Positions 17,295-25,444 of a stretch of DNA of 47,969 bases are shown here, one piece after another (position 1 is the stretch's first letter; each line of letters opens with the position of its first letter). This DNA comes from JBEIGE01 sp040382055 (GTDB taxonomy: Bacteria > Pseudomonadota > Gammaproteobacteria > Burkholderiales > Burkholderiaceae_C). A program made the position numbers and the translations under genes. Below the pieces are notes generated by a model that saw only the letters and a program-made list of their open reading frames with translations, did not search any database and was not told the origin of the DNA. Location of the stretch: the NCBI GenBank assembly GCA_040382055.1, contig JBEIGE010000023.1, positions 1 to 47,969 on the forward strand. The letters run 5' to 3'.

Positions 17295-18478
17295 ACCAAC
17301 AGACGCAGGCCCGTCAAGCGCTCGTGCTCGCTGGTGGCAAAACGGTCGGTCATGCCGGCAATGAAATCGGCTACCACACGCATGACCTCCTGCGCAGCAT
17401 CAGGACAGGTTGTTTCAGCCGTAGAGGTTGCAAGCGCTACTCGTGCCGAGAAGCCAGGCTTCATCTCTTCGGGCCGCTGACTGTAAATTTCAAAAAGATC
17501 ACGAATAACCTGCTTCGCGTTCAAGGTTGTTTGCAGAACCTGCGGATGGCGGTAAAGGTTGCGCATTAAAAACGATTTGAGCAATGTGGACTGCTGCTGC
17601 ATCTCAACGCCAAATTGCATCATGGGGCCGGCCAGACGTGCCTGATCAGGGGTAGCAGGAGAACACGCTTCAAGCGCTGCACGGCTGCTGGCAATAACGT
17701 CATACACCTGTGCACTGAGCATTCTGCGGATCGACTCGTACAGCAGCCGACGGCCCTGTGACGGGAGTCCAAGCGCCGGATGATCTTTCAGGGTTTGGGT
17801 GCGGAACTCGTCGAACAGCGCAATGTCTTCGAGCTGCTCCAGTGTTAGCAAGCCGGAGCGCACTCCATCGTCAATATCATGGGCGTTGTAGGCAATTTCA
17901 TCGGCCAGATTGCACAGTTGCGCTTCCAGGCTGGGCTGGGTGTTCATCAAAAAACGCTGACCCACGCCACCGGGCTCTTCACGTTCGAGCCTCAGCGCAT
18001 TGTTGCGCGAGCAGTGCTTGAGAATGCCCTCTCGCGTTTCGAAGGTCAGATTCAAGCCATCAAATTGAGGATAGCGCTCTTCCAAGTGATCAACCACCCG
18101 CAGGCTCTGCAAGTTATGCTCAAAACCACCGTGGGCCGCCATGCAGTCATTCAGGGCGTCCTGCCCGGCATGGCCAAAGGGCGTGTGCCCAAGATCATGT
18201 GCCAAGGCAATGGCCTCAACCAGATCCTCGTTAAGACCCAGAGACCTTGCGATGGATCGGCCGAGTTGAGCCACCTCCAGAGAGTGTGTCAGCCGGGTCC
18301 GGAAAAGGTCGCCTTCATGGTTGAGAAACACCTGGGTCTTATAAACCAGCCGGCGAAAGGCGGTGCAGTGGATGATGCGGTCACGGTCACGCTGAAACTC
18401 GGTTCTCGTGGGCGCAGGGGTTTCAGGGTACTTTCTTCCTTTGCCACAAGCCGGGTCACTGGCATAGGCAGCAAGCAT
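17291..18478 (-). CDS. dgt: Deoxyguanosinetriphosphate triphosphohydrolase-like protein
   Basis: 395-residue HD-domain enzyme that hydrolyses dNTPs (typically dGTP) to nucleoside and tripolyphosphate, helping set nucleotide pools. Metal-binding residues are visible in FRTRLTHSLEVAQ (His65) and AHDLGHTPFGHAGQ (His94-Asp95, His98); the N-terminal RDRDRIIHCTAFRRLVYKTQVF block is typical. Length matches the type 2 dGTPase-like subfamily, not E. coli Dgt (505). The start is ATG 18478, overlapping the end of aroB by 23 bases; the TTG just before it is less likely. The aroK-aroB-dgt order is common in beta-proteobacteria. Confidence 0.93.
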   Translation of the reverse strand: MLAAYASDPACGKGRKYPETPAPTRTEFQRDRDRIIHCTAFRRLVYKTQVFLNHEGDLFRTRLTHSLEVAQLGRSIARSLGLNEDLVEAIALAHDLGHTPFGHAGQDALNDCMAAHGGFEHNLQSLRVVDHLEERYPQFDGLNLTFETREGILKHCSRNNALRLEREEPGGVGQRFLMNTQPSLEAQLCNLADEIAYNAHDIDDGVRSGLLTLEQLEDIALFDEFRTQTLKDHPALGLPSQGRRLLYESIRRMLSAQVYDVIASSRAALEACSPATPDQARLAGPMMQFGVEMQQQSTLLKSFLMRNLYRHPQVLQTTLNAKQVIRDLFEIYSQRPEEMKPGFSARVALATSTAETTCPDAAQEVMRVVADFIAGMTDRFATSEHERLTGLRLLV

Positions 18479-19607
18479 CAATCACCTCCCGGACCAAATC
18501 AACGGGCGCAGAGCGAACCAAGGCTTTGTCCTGGCCATCGATCAGGACAAATTTGATTTCACCGTCCTGGGTTTTCTTGTCAACCTGCATCAACTGCAAA
18601 TAGCGCCCCGCATTGTCCTGACTGGACAACACCGGCGCGCTGATGGGTAGCCCGGCTTTTGCAATCAAAGCCACAAGACGCTGCTGCAAACCGGCGTCCA
18701 TCAGCCCGAGGCGGCAAGACAGGCTCGCGGCCATGACCATACCGCAACCCACAGCCTCGCCATGCAACCACTGTCCGTAACCCAGACCGGCCTCAATGGC
18801 ATGGCCAAAGGTGTGGCCGAAATTGAGTATGGCTCTCAGCCCGGACTCGCGCTCATCCTGAGCAACTACCCAGGCCTTGATTTCGCAACTACGTTGGACG
18901 GCGTAAGCCAAGGCAGAGGGATCGCGGGCCATCAAGGCTTCGATGTTGCGCTCAATCCATTCAAAGAAAACCAAATCACTGATAGGTCCGTATTTGATGA
19001 CCTCGGCCAGTCCTGCGCTGAATTCCCGGCTCGGAAGGGTGCCCAGCGAAGCCAGATCACACACCACGCGAACAGGCTGGTAGAAAGCACCAATCATGTT
19101 TTTGCCCAGCGGATGGTTGATAGCGGTCTTGCCACCCACAGATGAATCCACCTGGGCGAGTAATGTGGTGGGCACCTGAACAAACGGGACACCACGCATA
19201 TAGCTGGCGGCGGCAAAGCCGGTCATGTCCCCCACCACGCCACCACCGAGGGCGAACAAGACAGTTTTGCGGTCAGCGGCGTGCGCAAGTAAGGCATCAA
19301 AAATAAGCTGCAAGGTTTGCCAGGTTTTGAACTCCTCACCATCTGGCAATACCACCAGATGTACATTTGGATAGTGCGACTGCAGGGCCGTCTTGAGCTT
19401 TTGAGCATACAAAGGAGACACAACGGTGTTGCTGACGATAAAAGCTTGCGCTGCACGTGGCAAGCCAGCAAACGCAGCATCCTGGCCGATCAGCCCGGTG
19501 CCGATAAGAATAGGGTAACTGCGCTCTTCCAGACTGATCTGGACCTGGGTTGTTGCTTTCAGCGCTAGCCCAGGGTCTGAAAGTTTTGTATCGATATTCG
19601 AATTCAT
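18456..19607 (-). CDS. aroB: 3-dehydroquinate synthase AroB
   Basis: 383-residue cytoplasmic enzyme converting DAHP to 3-dehydroquinate, the second shikimate step, using NAD and a divalent metal. NAD-binding GGGVVGDMTGFAA, the GGKTAINHPLGKNMIGAFYQP active-site loop and the metal-ligand FGHTFGHAIE are all present. ATG 19607 is taken over an in-frame TTG at 19616 that would add three residues. It follows aroK by about 20 bases, so steps two and five of the shikimate pathway are made together. Confidence 0.97.
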   Translation of the reverse strand: MNSNIDTKLSDPGLALKATTQVQISLEERSYPILIGTGLIGQDAAFAGLPRAAQAFIVSNTVVSPLYAQKLKTALQSHYPNVHLVVLPDGEEFKTWQTLQLIFDALLAHAADRKTVLFALGGGVVGDMTGFAAASYMRGVPFVQVPTTLLAQVDSSVGGKTAINHPLGKNMIGAFYQPVRVVCDLASLGTLPSREFSAGLAEVIKYGPISDLVFFEWIERNIEALMARDPSALAYAVQRSCEIKAWVVAQDERESGLRAILNFGHTFGHAIEAGLGYGQWLHGEAVGCGMVMAASLSCRLGLMDAGLQQRLVALIAKAGLPISAPVLSSQDNAGRYLQLMQVDKKTQDGEIKFVLIDGQDKALVRSAPVDLVREVIDACCLCQ

Positions 19608-19624
19608 AATCCACAAGTTTAGAG

Positions 19625-20146
19625 CTAGGGCGCAATAATCCCGGTCAACTCGAGTTGCATCACAATTTTGTTGACTAACATAGTCACCGTGGGACGTCCG
19701 GTTTCTACCGTAAAGTGTGCAATCTCGCCGTACAGCGGATCTCGCTGCTCAAACAATTCCCGCAGGTGCGCCATCGGGTTGGCAACCTGCAAAAGGGGCC
19801 GGTTCTGGTCATGTCGAAGTCTACGAAACAGGTCCTCCGGTGAAGACTTAAGGTAAATCACGTGGCTGCGGCTATGCAGATGATCGCGATTGGTCTTACG
19901 CAGTACGGCTCCGCCACCCGTTGACAAAACGCCGTGGTGAAAGCGGGTGATATCGTCAATCACCGACGCTTCAAGGTCGCGAAAGCGTTCTTCGCCTTCA
20001 ATCTCAAAAAACTGACGTATCGAAGTACCGATCTTTGACTCGATCACGTGATCCGAATCTAGAAAAGGCAGCTTGAGCCGTTTCGCGAGATGACGCCCTA
20101 CCGTGGATTTTCCGGATCCAGGAAGTCCGATCAGACTGACTATCAA
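19625..20146 (-). CDS. aroK: Shikimate kinase AroK
   Basis: 173-residue kinase phosphorylating shikimate at the 3-hydroxyl. Walker A GLPGSGKST at residues 7-15, the shikimate-binding FLDSDHVIE with its acidic residues, FRDLEASVI, the STGGGAVL loop and the lid RRLRHDQNRPLL are all visible. It begins with TTG at 20146, one base after the pilQ stop; I see no in-frame ATG or GTG at the right place, so an uncommon start codon is likely. It is transcribed with pilQ and aroB. Confidence 0.95.
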   Translation of the reverse strand: MIVSLIGLPGSGKSTVGRHLAKRLKLPFLDSDHVIESKIGTSIRQFFEIEGEERFRDLEASVIDDITRFHHGVLSTGGGAVLRKTNRDHLHSRSHVIYLKSSPEDLFRRLRHDQNRPLLQVANPMAHLRELFEQRDPLYGEIAHFTVETGRPTVTMLVNKIVMQLELTGIIAP

Positions 20147-20147
20147 T

Positions 20148-22262
20148 TTAGCGTACCACTGAGCCTTCCGAAATCGTTTTCGGCGTTATGAAAACCAATA
20201 ACTCGGATTTGTTTGACACCCTTGCATTTCTTCTGAACAAGGCACCTATGCCCGGCAGGTCACCAAAAAACGGGACTTTGGTATTGGAGTTGTTCTCGGT
20301 CATTTCGAAGATACCACCTATCACAACGGTACCACCATTCTCAACCAGAACCTGTGTCTTGATGTGCTTGGTGTTGATCGCAAAGCCTGCAGTTGTAGCC
20401 TGACCTACCGTGTCTTTGTTGATGTCCAAATCCAGAATTATCCCACCCTCGGGTGTGATCTGAGGCGTGACCTCCAGGGACAAGTTGGCCTTGCGGAATG
20501 CAATTGAAGTTGCACCACTGGCTGAAGCCACCTGATAAGGCAACTCGGTTCCCTGTTCGATCAAGGCCTTGACCTGATTGGCCGTGACTACGCGGGGGCT
20601 TGAAACCACCTTGCCCTTGCCGTCAGCTTCAAGCGCAGAGATCTCAAGATTGAGAAACCGTCCGGTATTTTCACCAAAAATCGAGACTGCAAACGTGGCT
20701 GGATTAAGCCCGCCCTGGCCAATGGCCGGTAAATTCAGGAATGAATTTGAAGTAGTTGCGTTGGAACCGTCCACATAGCTTGGACCGAATTGAACGCCAA
20801 CACCCCCGGATGGCGCAACAATATTTCCACTGCCCCCACCCAATCGCACGCCCAGCGATTTACCAAAGGTGTCTGCTGCCTCCACGATTCGCGCCTCGAT
20901 CAGCACTTGACGAACTGGTATATCGATTTTGGCAATCAGTTGCTGAACAGCCTCCAGACGGCTAGAGACGTCGGTCACAAACACCTGGTTTGTCCGCATC
21001 TCAGCGATTGCACTGCCACGGTTACTCAATATCCTGGACGAAGCAACAGCAGCGGCACTCAGACCAGGGATCGGGGCTGAATTTGTTCCGGCAAGTTGAC
21101 GTGCCACGTCTACTGCTTTGGCATAGTTCAACTGAAACGACTGCGTGCGGACATTCTCCAAACTCTCAAGAGCCACAAAGGACTCACGTTCGAGTTTTTC
21201 ACGGGCAAGAATTTCATCTCTGGGCGCAATCCAGATAACGTTGCCACTTCTTCGCATGCCCAGGCCCTTGGCTTGCAAAATGATGTCAAGTGCCTGATCC
21301 CACGGGACCTCTTGCAAGCGAAGCGTTACAGAGCCAGAAACCGAGTCTGAAGTGACAACATTGAAGTTGGTGAAATCGGCAATCACCTGCAGCAGGGATC
21401 GCACTTCGATATTCTGGGAGTTCAAGGACAGCTTCTGCCCATTAAAGCCTGTGCCTTGCGTCAATTTGGCAGCATCGACTCTTTGAGGTGTTACCTCCAC
21501 CACAAACTGACTGTCACTTTGGTAAGCACTGTGCTCCCAACTCCCTTTGGGCTCAATCACCATTCGAACACGGTCACCCGACTCGAACGTAGTGATGGTT
21601 TGCACCGGGGTACCGAAGTCAGTCACATCCAGCCGTCGTTTGAGGCCCTCTGGAAGCGAAGATTTCATGAACTCGATCACCAGCGTCTGACCCCGCTGCC
21701 GAATATCAACAGCCACTTGGTTATTGGCCAGGGATACCACCACCCGACCTGATCCGCTGGCACCCCGACGGAAATCGAGATCTTTCAAAGGCAATGTGTC
21801 CCTGTTGCGGTTTTCTGAAAAAGTCGACACGCCCGAGGTCTCTGCAGCAAAACCCGCTGCAGGCTCAAGAAAAACCAGCAGCGACTTGTCCAGTAACTGG
21901 GTTTTATAGCGGGTGACCTGTTTCAGGTTGAGTACCACGCGGGTTCGATCGCCCGCATGCAAGACATTCACCGTGCGCAAATTGCCCTGGTTGATTTCAA
22001 CGCTTGGGCTGCTTAATGAACTGCTAACGCCTGTGAATTCAAGGACTAACCTGGCTGGAGACTGAATTGAAAAACCGGTTGGCAAGCTTGTCAGCGCCTC
22101 GGATAGATCTATCTTGATAATTTCCGCGCCACCCTGGACTGAGGCGGTTACATTTTCAATGGCAGCTTGTGCATGAACGTTCTGGAGGAATAATGTGAAA
22201 AACATGGAAGCTCCAAGAGACCTACCCAGACGCATCAGGCTTTTCAAATCCAATTTGCTCAT
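20148..22262 (-). CDS. pilQ: Type IV pilus secretin PilQ
   Basis: 704-residue outer-membrane secretin through which the type IV pilus exits. A signal peptide ends at NVHAQA, followed by two AMIN peptidoglycan-binding regions, the N0/STN domain (QNIEVRSLLQVIADFTNFNVV and WDQALDIILQAKGLGMRR), an N1 domain, and the C-terminal secretin barrel with VSSPRVVTANQVKALIEQG and LLVFITPKTI. I start at ATG 22262, which overlaps the pilP stop (ATGA) and has GGGAGG five bases upstream. An open frame extends 15 codons further into pilP and is unlikely to be used. Confidence 0.96.
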   Translation of the reverse strand: MSKLDLKSLMRLGRSLGASMFFTLFLQNVHAQAAIENVTASVQGGAEIIKIDLSEALTSLPTGFSIQSPARLVLEFTGVSSSLSSPSVEINQGNLRTVNVLHAGDRTRVVLNLKQVTRYKTQLLDKSLLVFLEPAAGFAAETSGVSTFSENRNRDTLPLKDLDFRRGASGSGRVVVSLANNQVAVDIRQRGQTLVIEFMKSSLPEGLKRRLDVTDFGTPVQTITTFESGDRVRMVIEPKGSWEHSAYQSDSQFVVEVTPQRVDAAKLTQGTGFNGQKLSLNSQNIEVRSLLQVIADFTNFNVVTSDSVSGSVTLRLQEVPWDQALDIILQAKGLGMRRSGNVIWIAPRDEILAREKLERESFVALESLENVRTQSFQLNYAKAVDVARQLAGTNSAPIPGLSAAAVASSRILSNRGSAIAEMRTNQVFVTDVSSRLEAVQQLIAKIDIPVRQVLIEARIVEAADTFGKSLGVRLGGGSGNIVAPSGGVGVQFGPSYVDGSNATTSNSFLNLPAIGQGGLNPATFAVSIFGENTGRFLNLEISALEADGKGKVVSSPRVVTANQVKALIEQGTELPYQVASASGATSIAFRKANLSLEVTPQITPEGGIILDLDINKDTVGQATTAGFAINTKHIKTQVLVENGGTVVIGGIFEMTENNSNTKVPFFGDLPGIGALFRRNARVSNKSELLVFITPKTISEGSVVR

Positions 22263-22810
22263 TGAGACCTCCCTTGCAATTGCAGTGTGGCAGGACGCTC
22301 GATCCATACGCCAGCAGCATCCTGCACAATTTCACGTAAGGTGACATTGGTCTCGGAAACTTTTATCACCTTGCCATAGTTCTGACCCAGATAATTGCCG
22401 ATGCGTACCTGGTACAAAAGAGCATCGGCCTTGATGAGCGCAGCCGTATTACCATTTCTGGTCAAACTGCCAACCATGGACATCTCATCAAGGGGCAATG
22501 CTTCAAGGGCCTCTTTACGGCGAGCCAGCTCGGGCGTAATCAGGGCGCCGTTTGGAGTTACTGGTGCAGACTCACGCTTTAAGACCAATGTCAGTTTTTC
22601 CTTGCTGAAAGGATCCACTGAGCCCTCATGGGTGTAGCTTTCAGGCTTGAACTGTTTGGGCTCACCGATAAGCGTCGTACGGGGCCGGACCTGATTTTTT
22701 TGGTCCAGCATCCATTGCCTGAGCTCATCCTCGCCAGATGCGTCACACCCCGAGACAAGCACGACTGAAGTAGTGATCAGCACCAACAGAAGTGTTGCGA
22801 GAAGCTTCAT
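22259..22810 (-). CDS. pilP: Type IV pilus inner-membrane lipoprotein PilP
   Basis: 183-residue lipoprotein bridging the inner-membrane PilMNO platform to the PilQ secretin. The lipobox LVSGC follows a short hydrophobic signal, then a flexible region (LRQWMLDQKNQVRP), and a C-terminal PilP beta-sandwich with the typical LDEMSMVGSL and QVRIGNYLGQNYGKVIKV motifs. ATG 22810 overlaps the pilO stop and its own stop overlaps pilQ, both as ATGA. Normal length. Confidence 0.95.
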   Translation of the reverse strand: MKLLATLLLVLITTSVVLVSGCDASGEDELRQWMLDQKNQVRPRTTLIGEPKQFKPESYTHEGSVDPFSKEKLTLVLKRESAPVTPNGALITPELARRKEALEALPLDEMSMVGSLTRNGNTAALIKADALLYQVRIGNYLGQNYGKVIKVSETNVTLREIVQDAAGVWIERPATLQLQGRSQ

Positions 22811-23478
22811 TGTTTCGCTCCTTTGGCAGCTTTGCGCTGAGCCTGCACTTCCTCAGCATCGAGATAACGGAATGTCTTGGCGGTTGCATCCATGGTCAGC
22901 GAGCCAGCATCGCGACCGGGCATGATGATCAAATTATTCAGCGTCACGATACGTGAAAGGTTGGCAATATCAGCCGTAAACGCGCCTATGTCGTGGTAAC
23001 GGCCGGTGACCTTGACCGCTATCGGCAATTCGGCGTAGTACTCACGCACAATCACCTGGCCGGGTCGGAAAAAATCAAATTGCAGACTGCGGCCAAGGCC
23101 AGCTTGGTTAATGTCAGACAGCAGGGCATCCATTTCAGCCTTGCTGGGCAGCTGTTTTTCCAACTGATTGACATACAGCAATACTTGCTCACGCTGCTTT
23201 GCCAGGGCCTCAAGATCGGCTGCCTTGCCAAGCTTGGTCTTATAGTCCTGACGAAGCTGGGCTTCTTTGACACGCTCAGCCTTCAGCTCAAGGTCGTAGT
23301 TGGCCAGCCACACAAACCACAAAATCACCGTGACAACCAAAACCACGGCCAAAAACAAAGCGTTCCGGGGCAGCGCAGGCCATGTCCAAGGACGGTTCGG
23401 GTCCAGGCTGAGAAACTGGCCAAGGGTCTTTTGCTTCAAGGCCGCAAAGTCAACTGCAGGTAATGAGCGGTTAGACAT
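22807..23478 (-). CDS. pilO: Type IV pilus assembly protein PilO
   Basis: 223-residue bitopic inner-membrane protein that dimerises with PilN in the pilus alignment complex. A cytoplasmic N-terminus, one transmembrane segment (ALFLAVVLVVTVILWFVWLA), a coiled-coil region and a C-terminal ferredoxin-like domain are visible; the coiled-coil stalk includes ELKAERVKEAQLRQDYKTKL. The start is ATG 23478, just after the pilN stop. An in-frame TTG at 23484 overlapping that stop is possible and neither has a clear ribosome site. Confidence 0.94.
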   Translation of the reverse strand: MSNRSLPAVDFAALKQKTLGQFLSLDPNRPWTWPALPRNALFLAVVLVVTVILWFVWLANYDLELKAERVKEAQLRQDYKTKLGKAADLEALAKQREQVLLYVNQLEKQLPSKAEMDALLSDINQAGLGRSLQFDFFRPGQVIVREYYAELPIAVKVTGRYHDIGAFTADIANLSRIVTLNNLIIMPGRDAGSLTMDATAKTFRYLDAEEVQAQRKAAKGAKQ

Positions 23479-23480
23479 AG

Positions 23481-24101
23481 TCAAGGTTTGACGGGGGACG
23501 GAGCAGATATGGCTGTTGCCGGAGCTGCCTTTTGCATTTCACTGGAACGCACCAGGTTCACACGCAGTGTGAAATTTGCAACGCGTCGAATATCACTGGG
23601 GCTCAGCGTGACACTACCGGCAATGATTTCAATCAGCTCCGGTCTGCTAAACCAGCGGGTATTGTTGGTCAAGTTCCGCAGAAATTCAGACACCCTCTCG
23701 TTGGACTGCGCCTGACCTTGCAAGACGACGGATTGGTTTTCCTGGCGCAGGTTGCTTACAAAAACACCGTCGGGGAGTTGACGCGACAACTCTGTCAGCA
23801 AATGAACAGGAAGATTGCGATCGGCCTGCAGATCTTCAACCGCCTGCTGTCTCGCACGTAGCGCTGTGATTTCAGACTCCAATGCGCTAATGTTCTTGAT
23901 CTGCTCATCAAGCCGTTTATTCTCGGTCTGTAAGCGTTGATTTTGTCCTTGCTGTAATGAAATCTGACTACTGATCCAGAGGAAAATAAGGGCGGAAATC
24001 ACCGCTCCTAGTAGCAGGGACATGCCAAATGAGACCTTGAATACGTCGCGGCTTTTTTTAAGTGCAAGTGCACGATGCGGCAGTAGATTGATCAGAATCA
24101 C
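23481..24101 (-). CDS. pilN: Type IV pilus assembly protein PilN
   Basis: 206-residue bitopic partner of PilO. The short cytoplasmic N-terminus ILINLLPHR is the conserved peptide that docks into PilM. A transmembrane segment (SLLLGAVISALIFLWISSQ) and a coiled coil follow, then the VHLLTELSRQLPDGVFVSNLRQ domain typical of PilN/GspL-like proteins. It starts with GTG at 24101 overlapping the pilM stop (GTGA). The last residues are rich in Ala and Pro. Confidence 0.95.
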   Translation of the reverse strand: MILINLLPHRALALKKSRDVFKVSFGMSLLLGAVISALIFLWISSQISLQQGQNQRLQTENKRLDEQIKNISALESEITALRARQQAVEDLQADRNLPVHLLTELSRQLPDGVFVSNLRQENQSVVLQGQAQSNERVSEFLRNLTNNTRWFSRPELIEIIAGSVTLSPSDIRRVANFTLRVNLVRSSEMQKAAPATAISAPSPVKP

Positions 24102-25177
24102 GGTAGGAATCTCCGCAAGGCCAGGCCGCAGGACGTCAGATAGGCGGGGTTTTCATGCGCCATTTTTTTCAAGTGAACACTGTCGCCCATTTGCATCGCT
24201 TCGAATGGGTTCGCGATAATGCATGCAAATGTGGTTTGCCGGGTTACTGCATCGGCCAATCCGGGAAGCGCGGCTGATCCACCTGCCAAAATCACATAAT
24301 CAACCGTGTTGTAAGGCGTGCTCGTGAAGAAAAATTCCAGCGCCCGTGTCAACTCCTGAACTACCCTTTGGACAAAGGGACTCAAGATAACTGCGCCATA
24401 GTCGGCCGGCAATTCGCCGCTGCGTTTTTTACTTTCAGCCTCTTCGAGAGAAAATCCGTACTGACGCACAATCAATTCAGTCAACTGTTCACCCCCGAAG
24501 GCCTGCTCACGGTCGTACAACACCTCATCATTGCGAATCACCTGCAAGCTGGTGGAGATTGCGCCCAATTTGAACAGCGCAACAATCGCACCCTGCCCTT
24601 GGTTTGGCATAGACTGGATCATGCTGCCGCAGGCCAGGCGGCTGGCGTAGGACTCAATATCGAGGATCCTGGGTTTGAGGCCTGCGGCTTCAGCCAAACC
24701 TTGAATATCCTGAACCCGATCACGTCGTGACGCTGCGATCAGCACGTCAATGTCGTCAGCTGATGCCGCATTGAGACCCATCACACAAAAATCCAGGCAG
24801 ACCTCATCGAGCGGAAATGGAATGTACCGGTTGGCCTCTTCCTCGACCTGAACTTCGAGCTCCTGATCAGTCAGGCCGCCTGGAAGAATGATTCTTTTGG
24901 TGATGACCGCAGAGGGCGGCAAAGCCATGGCCACATTTTTTGTCCGGGTCCCACTTTTCCTGACCACGCTGCGAATCGCCTGAGCTACATCATCAAATTT
25001 GTTGATATAGCCATCTGTGATCCAGCCTTTCGCAAGGGGCTCGACCGCACAACGCTCAAGGATGAATCGACCCTGTTTGTCCCGGCCGAGCTCGACCAGT
25101 TTCACACTGGATGAACTGACATCCAGACCCAGCATGGGCTCAGGTTGACGTCTGAGCAAAGACCCCATTGAGATCAA
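24098..25177 (-). CDS. pilM: Type IV pilus assembly protein PilM
   Basis: 359-residue actin-like cytoplasmic ATPase that recruits PilN and links the pilus platform to the cytoplasm. The SHS2/FtsA fold is marked by MLGLDVSSSSVKLVELG near the N-terminus, KRIILPGGLTDQELEVQVEEEANRYIPF in two parts, and the nucleotide-binding YVILAGGSAALPG. Start choice is open. TTG 25177 has GGGGGAG at an ideal six bases, GTG 25183 is too close to it, and ATG 25168 is too far from it. I favour TTG. First gene of the pil-aro chain, divergent from mrcA. Confidence 0.94.
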   Translation of the reverse strand: MISMGSLLRRQPEPMLGLDVSSSSVKLVELGRDKQGRFILERCAVEPLAKGWITDGYINKFDDVAQAIRSVVRKSGTRTKNVAMALPPSAVITKRIILPGGLTDQELEVQVEEEANRYIPFPLDEVCLDFCVMGLNAASADDIDVLIAASRRDRVQDIQGLAEAAGLKPRILDIESYASRLACGSMIQSMPNQGQGAIVALFKLGAISTSLQVIRNDEVLYDREQAFGGEQLTELIVRQYGFSLEEAESKKRSGELPADYGAVILSPFVQRVVQELTRALEFFFTSTPYNTVDYVILAGGSAALPGLADAVTRQTTFACIIANPFEAMQMGDSVHLKKMAHENPAYLTSCGLALRRFLP

Positions 25178-25444
25178 GATCACTCCCCCCTGGACTGCCA
25201 GCTAAGCGCTGGATTAATTATTAGTCTCGCTTGAATATTATCTAAGACCCTTTTCGCGCGCAAGGTATTTGCAGCTTTTTTTGAACGCTTACCCGCTGGT
25301 CAAAAGCCTTCTTGTTGACATCTGCAGCCGTCTTGAATGTGTATCGATCTGCAGCTCGCTCTATAGGACACAGATGTCTGTAACGATCTCACCAAGTTCA
25401 GGGTTTGTTTTTTATCATAATGTAGCGAGACCACCGACATTTCC
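25178..25444. promoter_or_regulatory. Divergent pilM / mrcA intergenic region with inverted repeat
   Basis: This 267-base gap must hold promoters for both directions. For pilM (minus) a weak candidate is TTGCGC, 17 bases, TAATAT close to the gene. For mrcA (plus) TTGACA lies at 25315-25320 but no good -10 follows. An 8-bp inverted repeat GACATCTG (25317-25324) and CAGATGTC (25371-25378) flanks the middle, and TCTGCAGC occurs twice between. I see no terminator or small gene. Confidence 0.4.

Noticed and set aside
22263..22307. Longer N-terminus for pilQ from ATG 22307
   Set aside because: It would precede the signal peptide and overlap pilP; GGGAGG sits correctly for ATG 22262.
25315..25343. 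TTGACA as an mrcA promoter -35
   Set aside because: No acceptable -10 hexamer follows at 16-18 bases.
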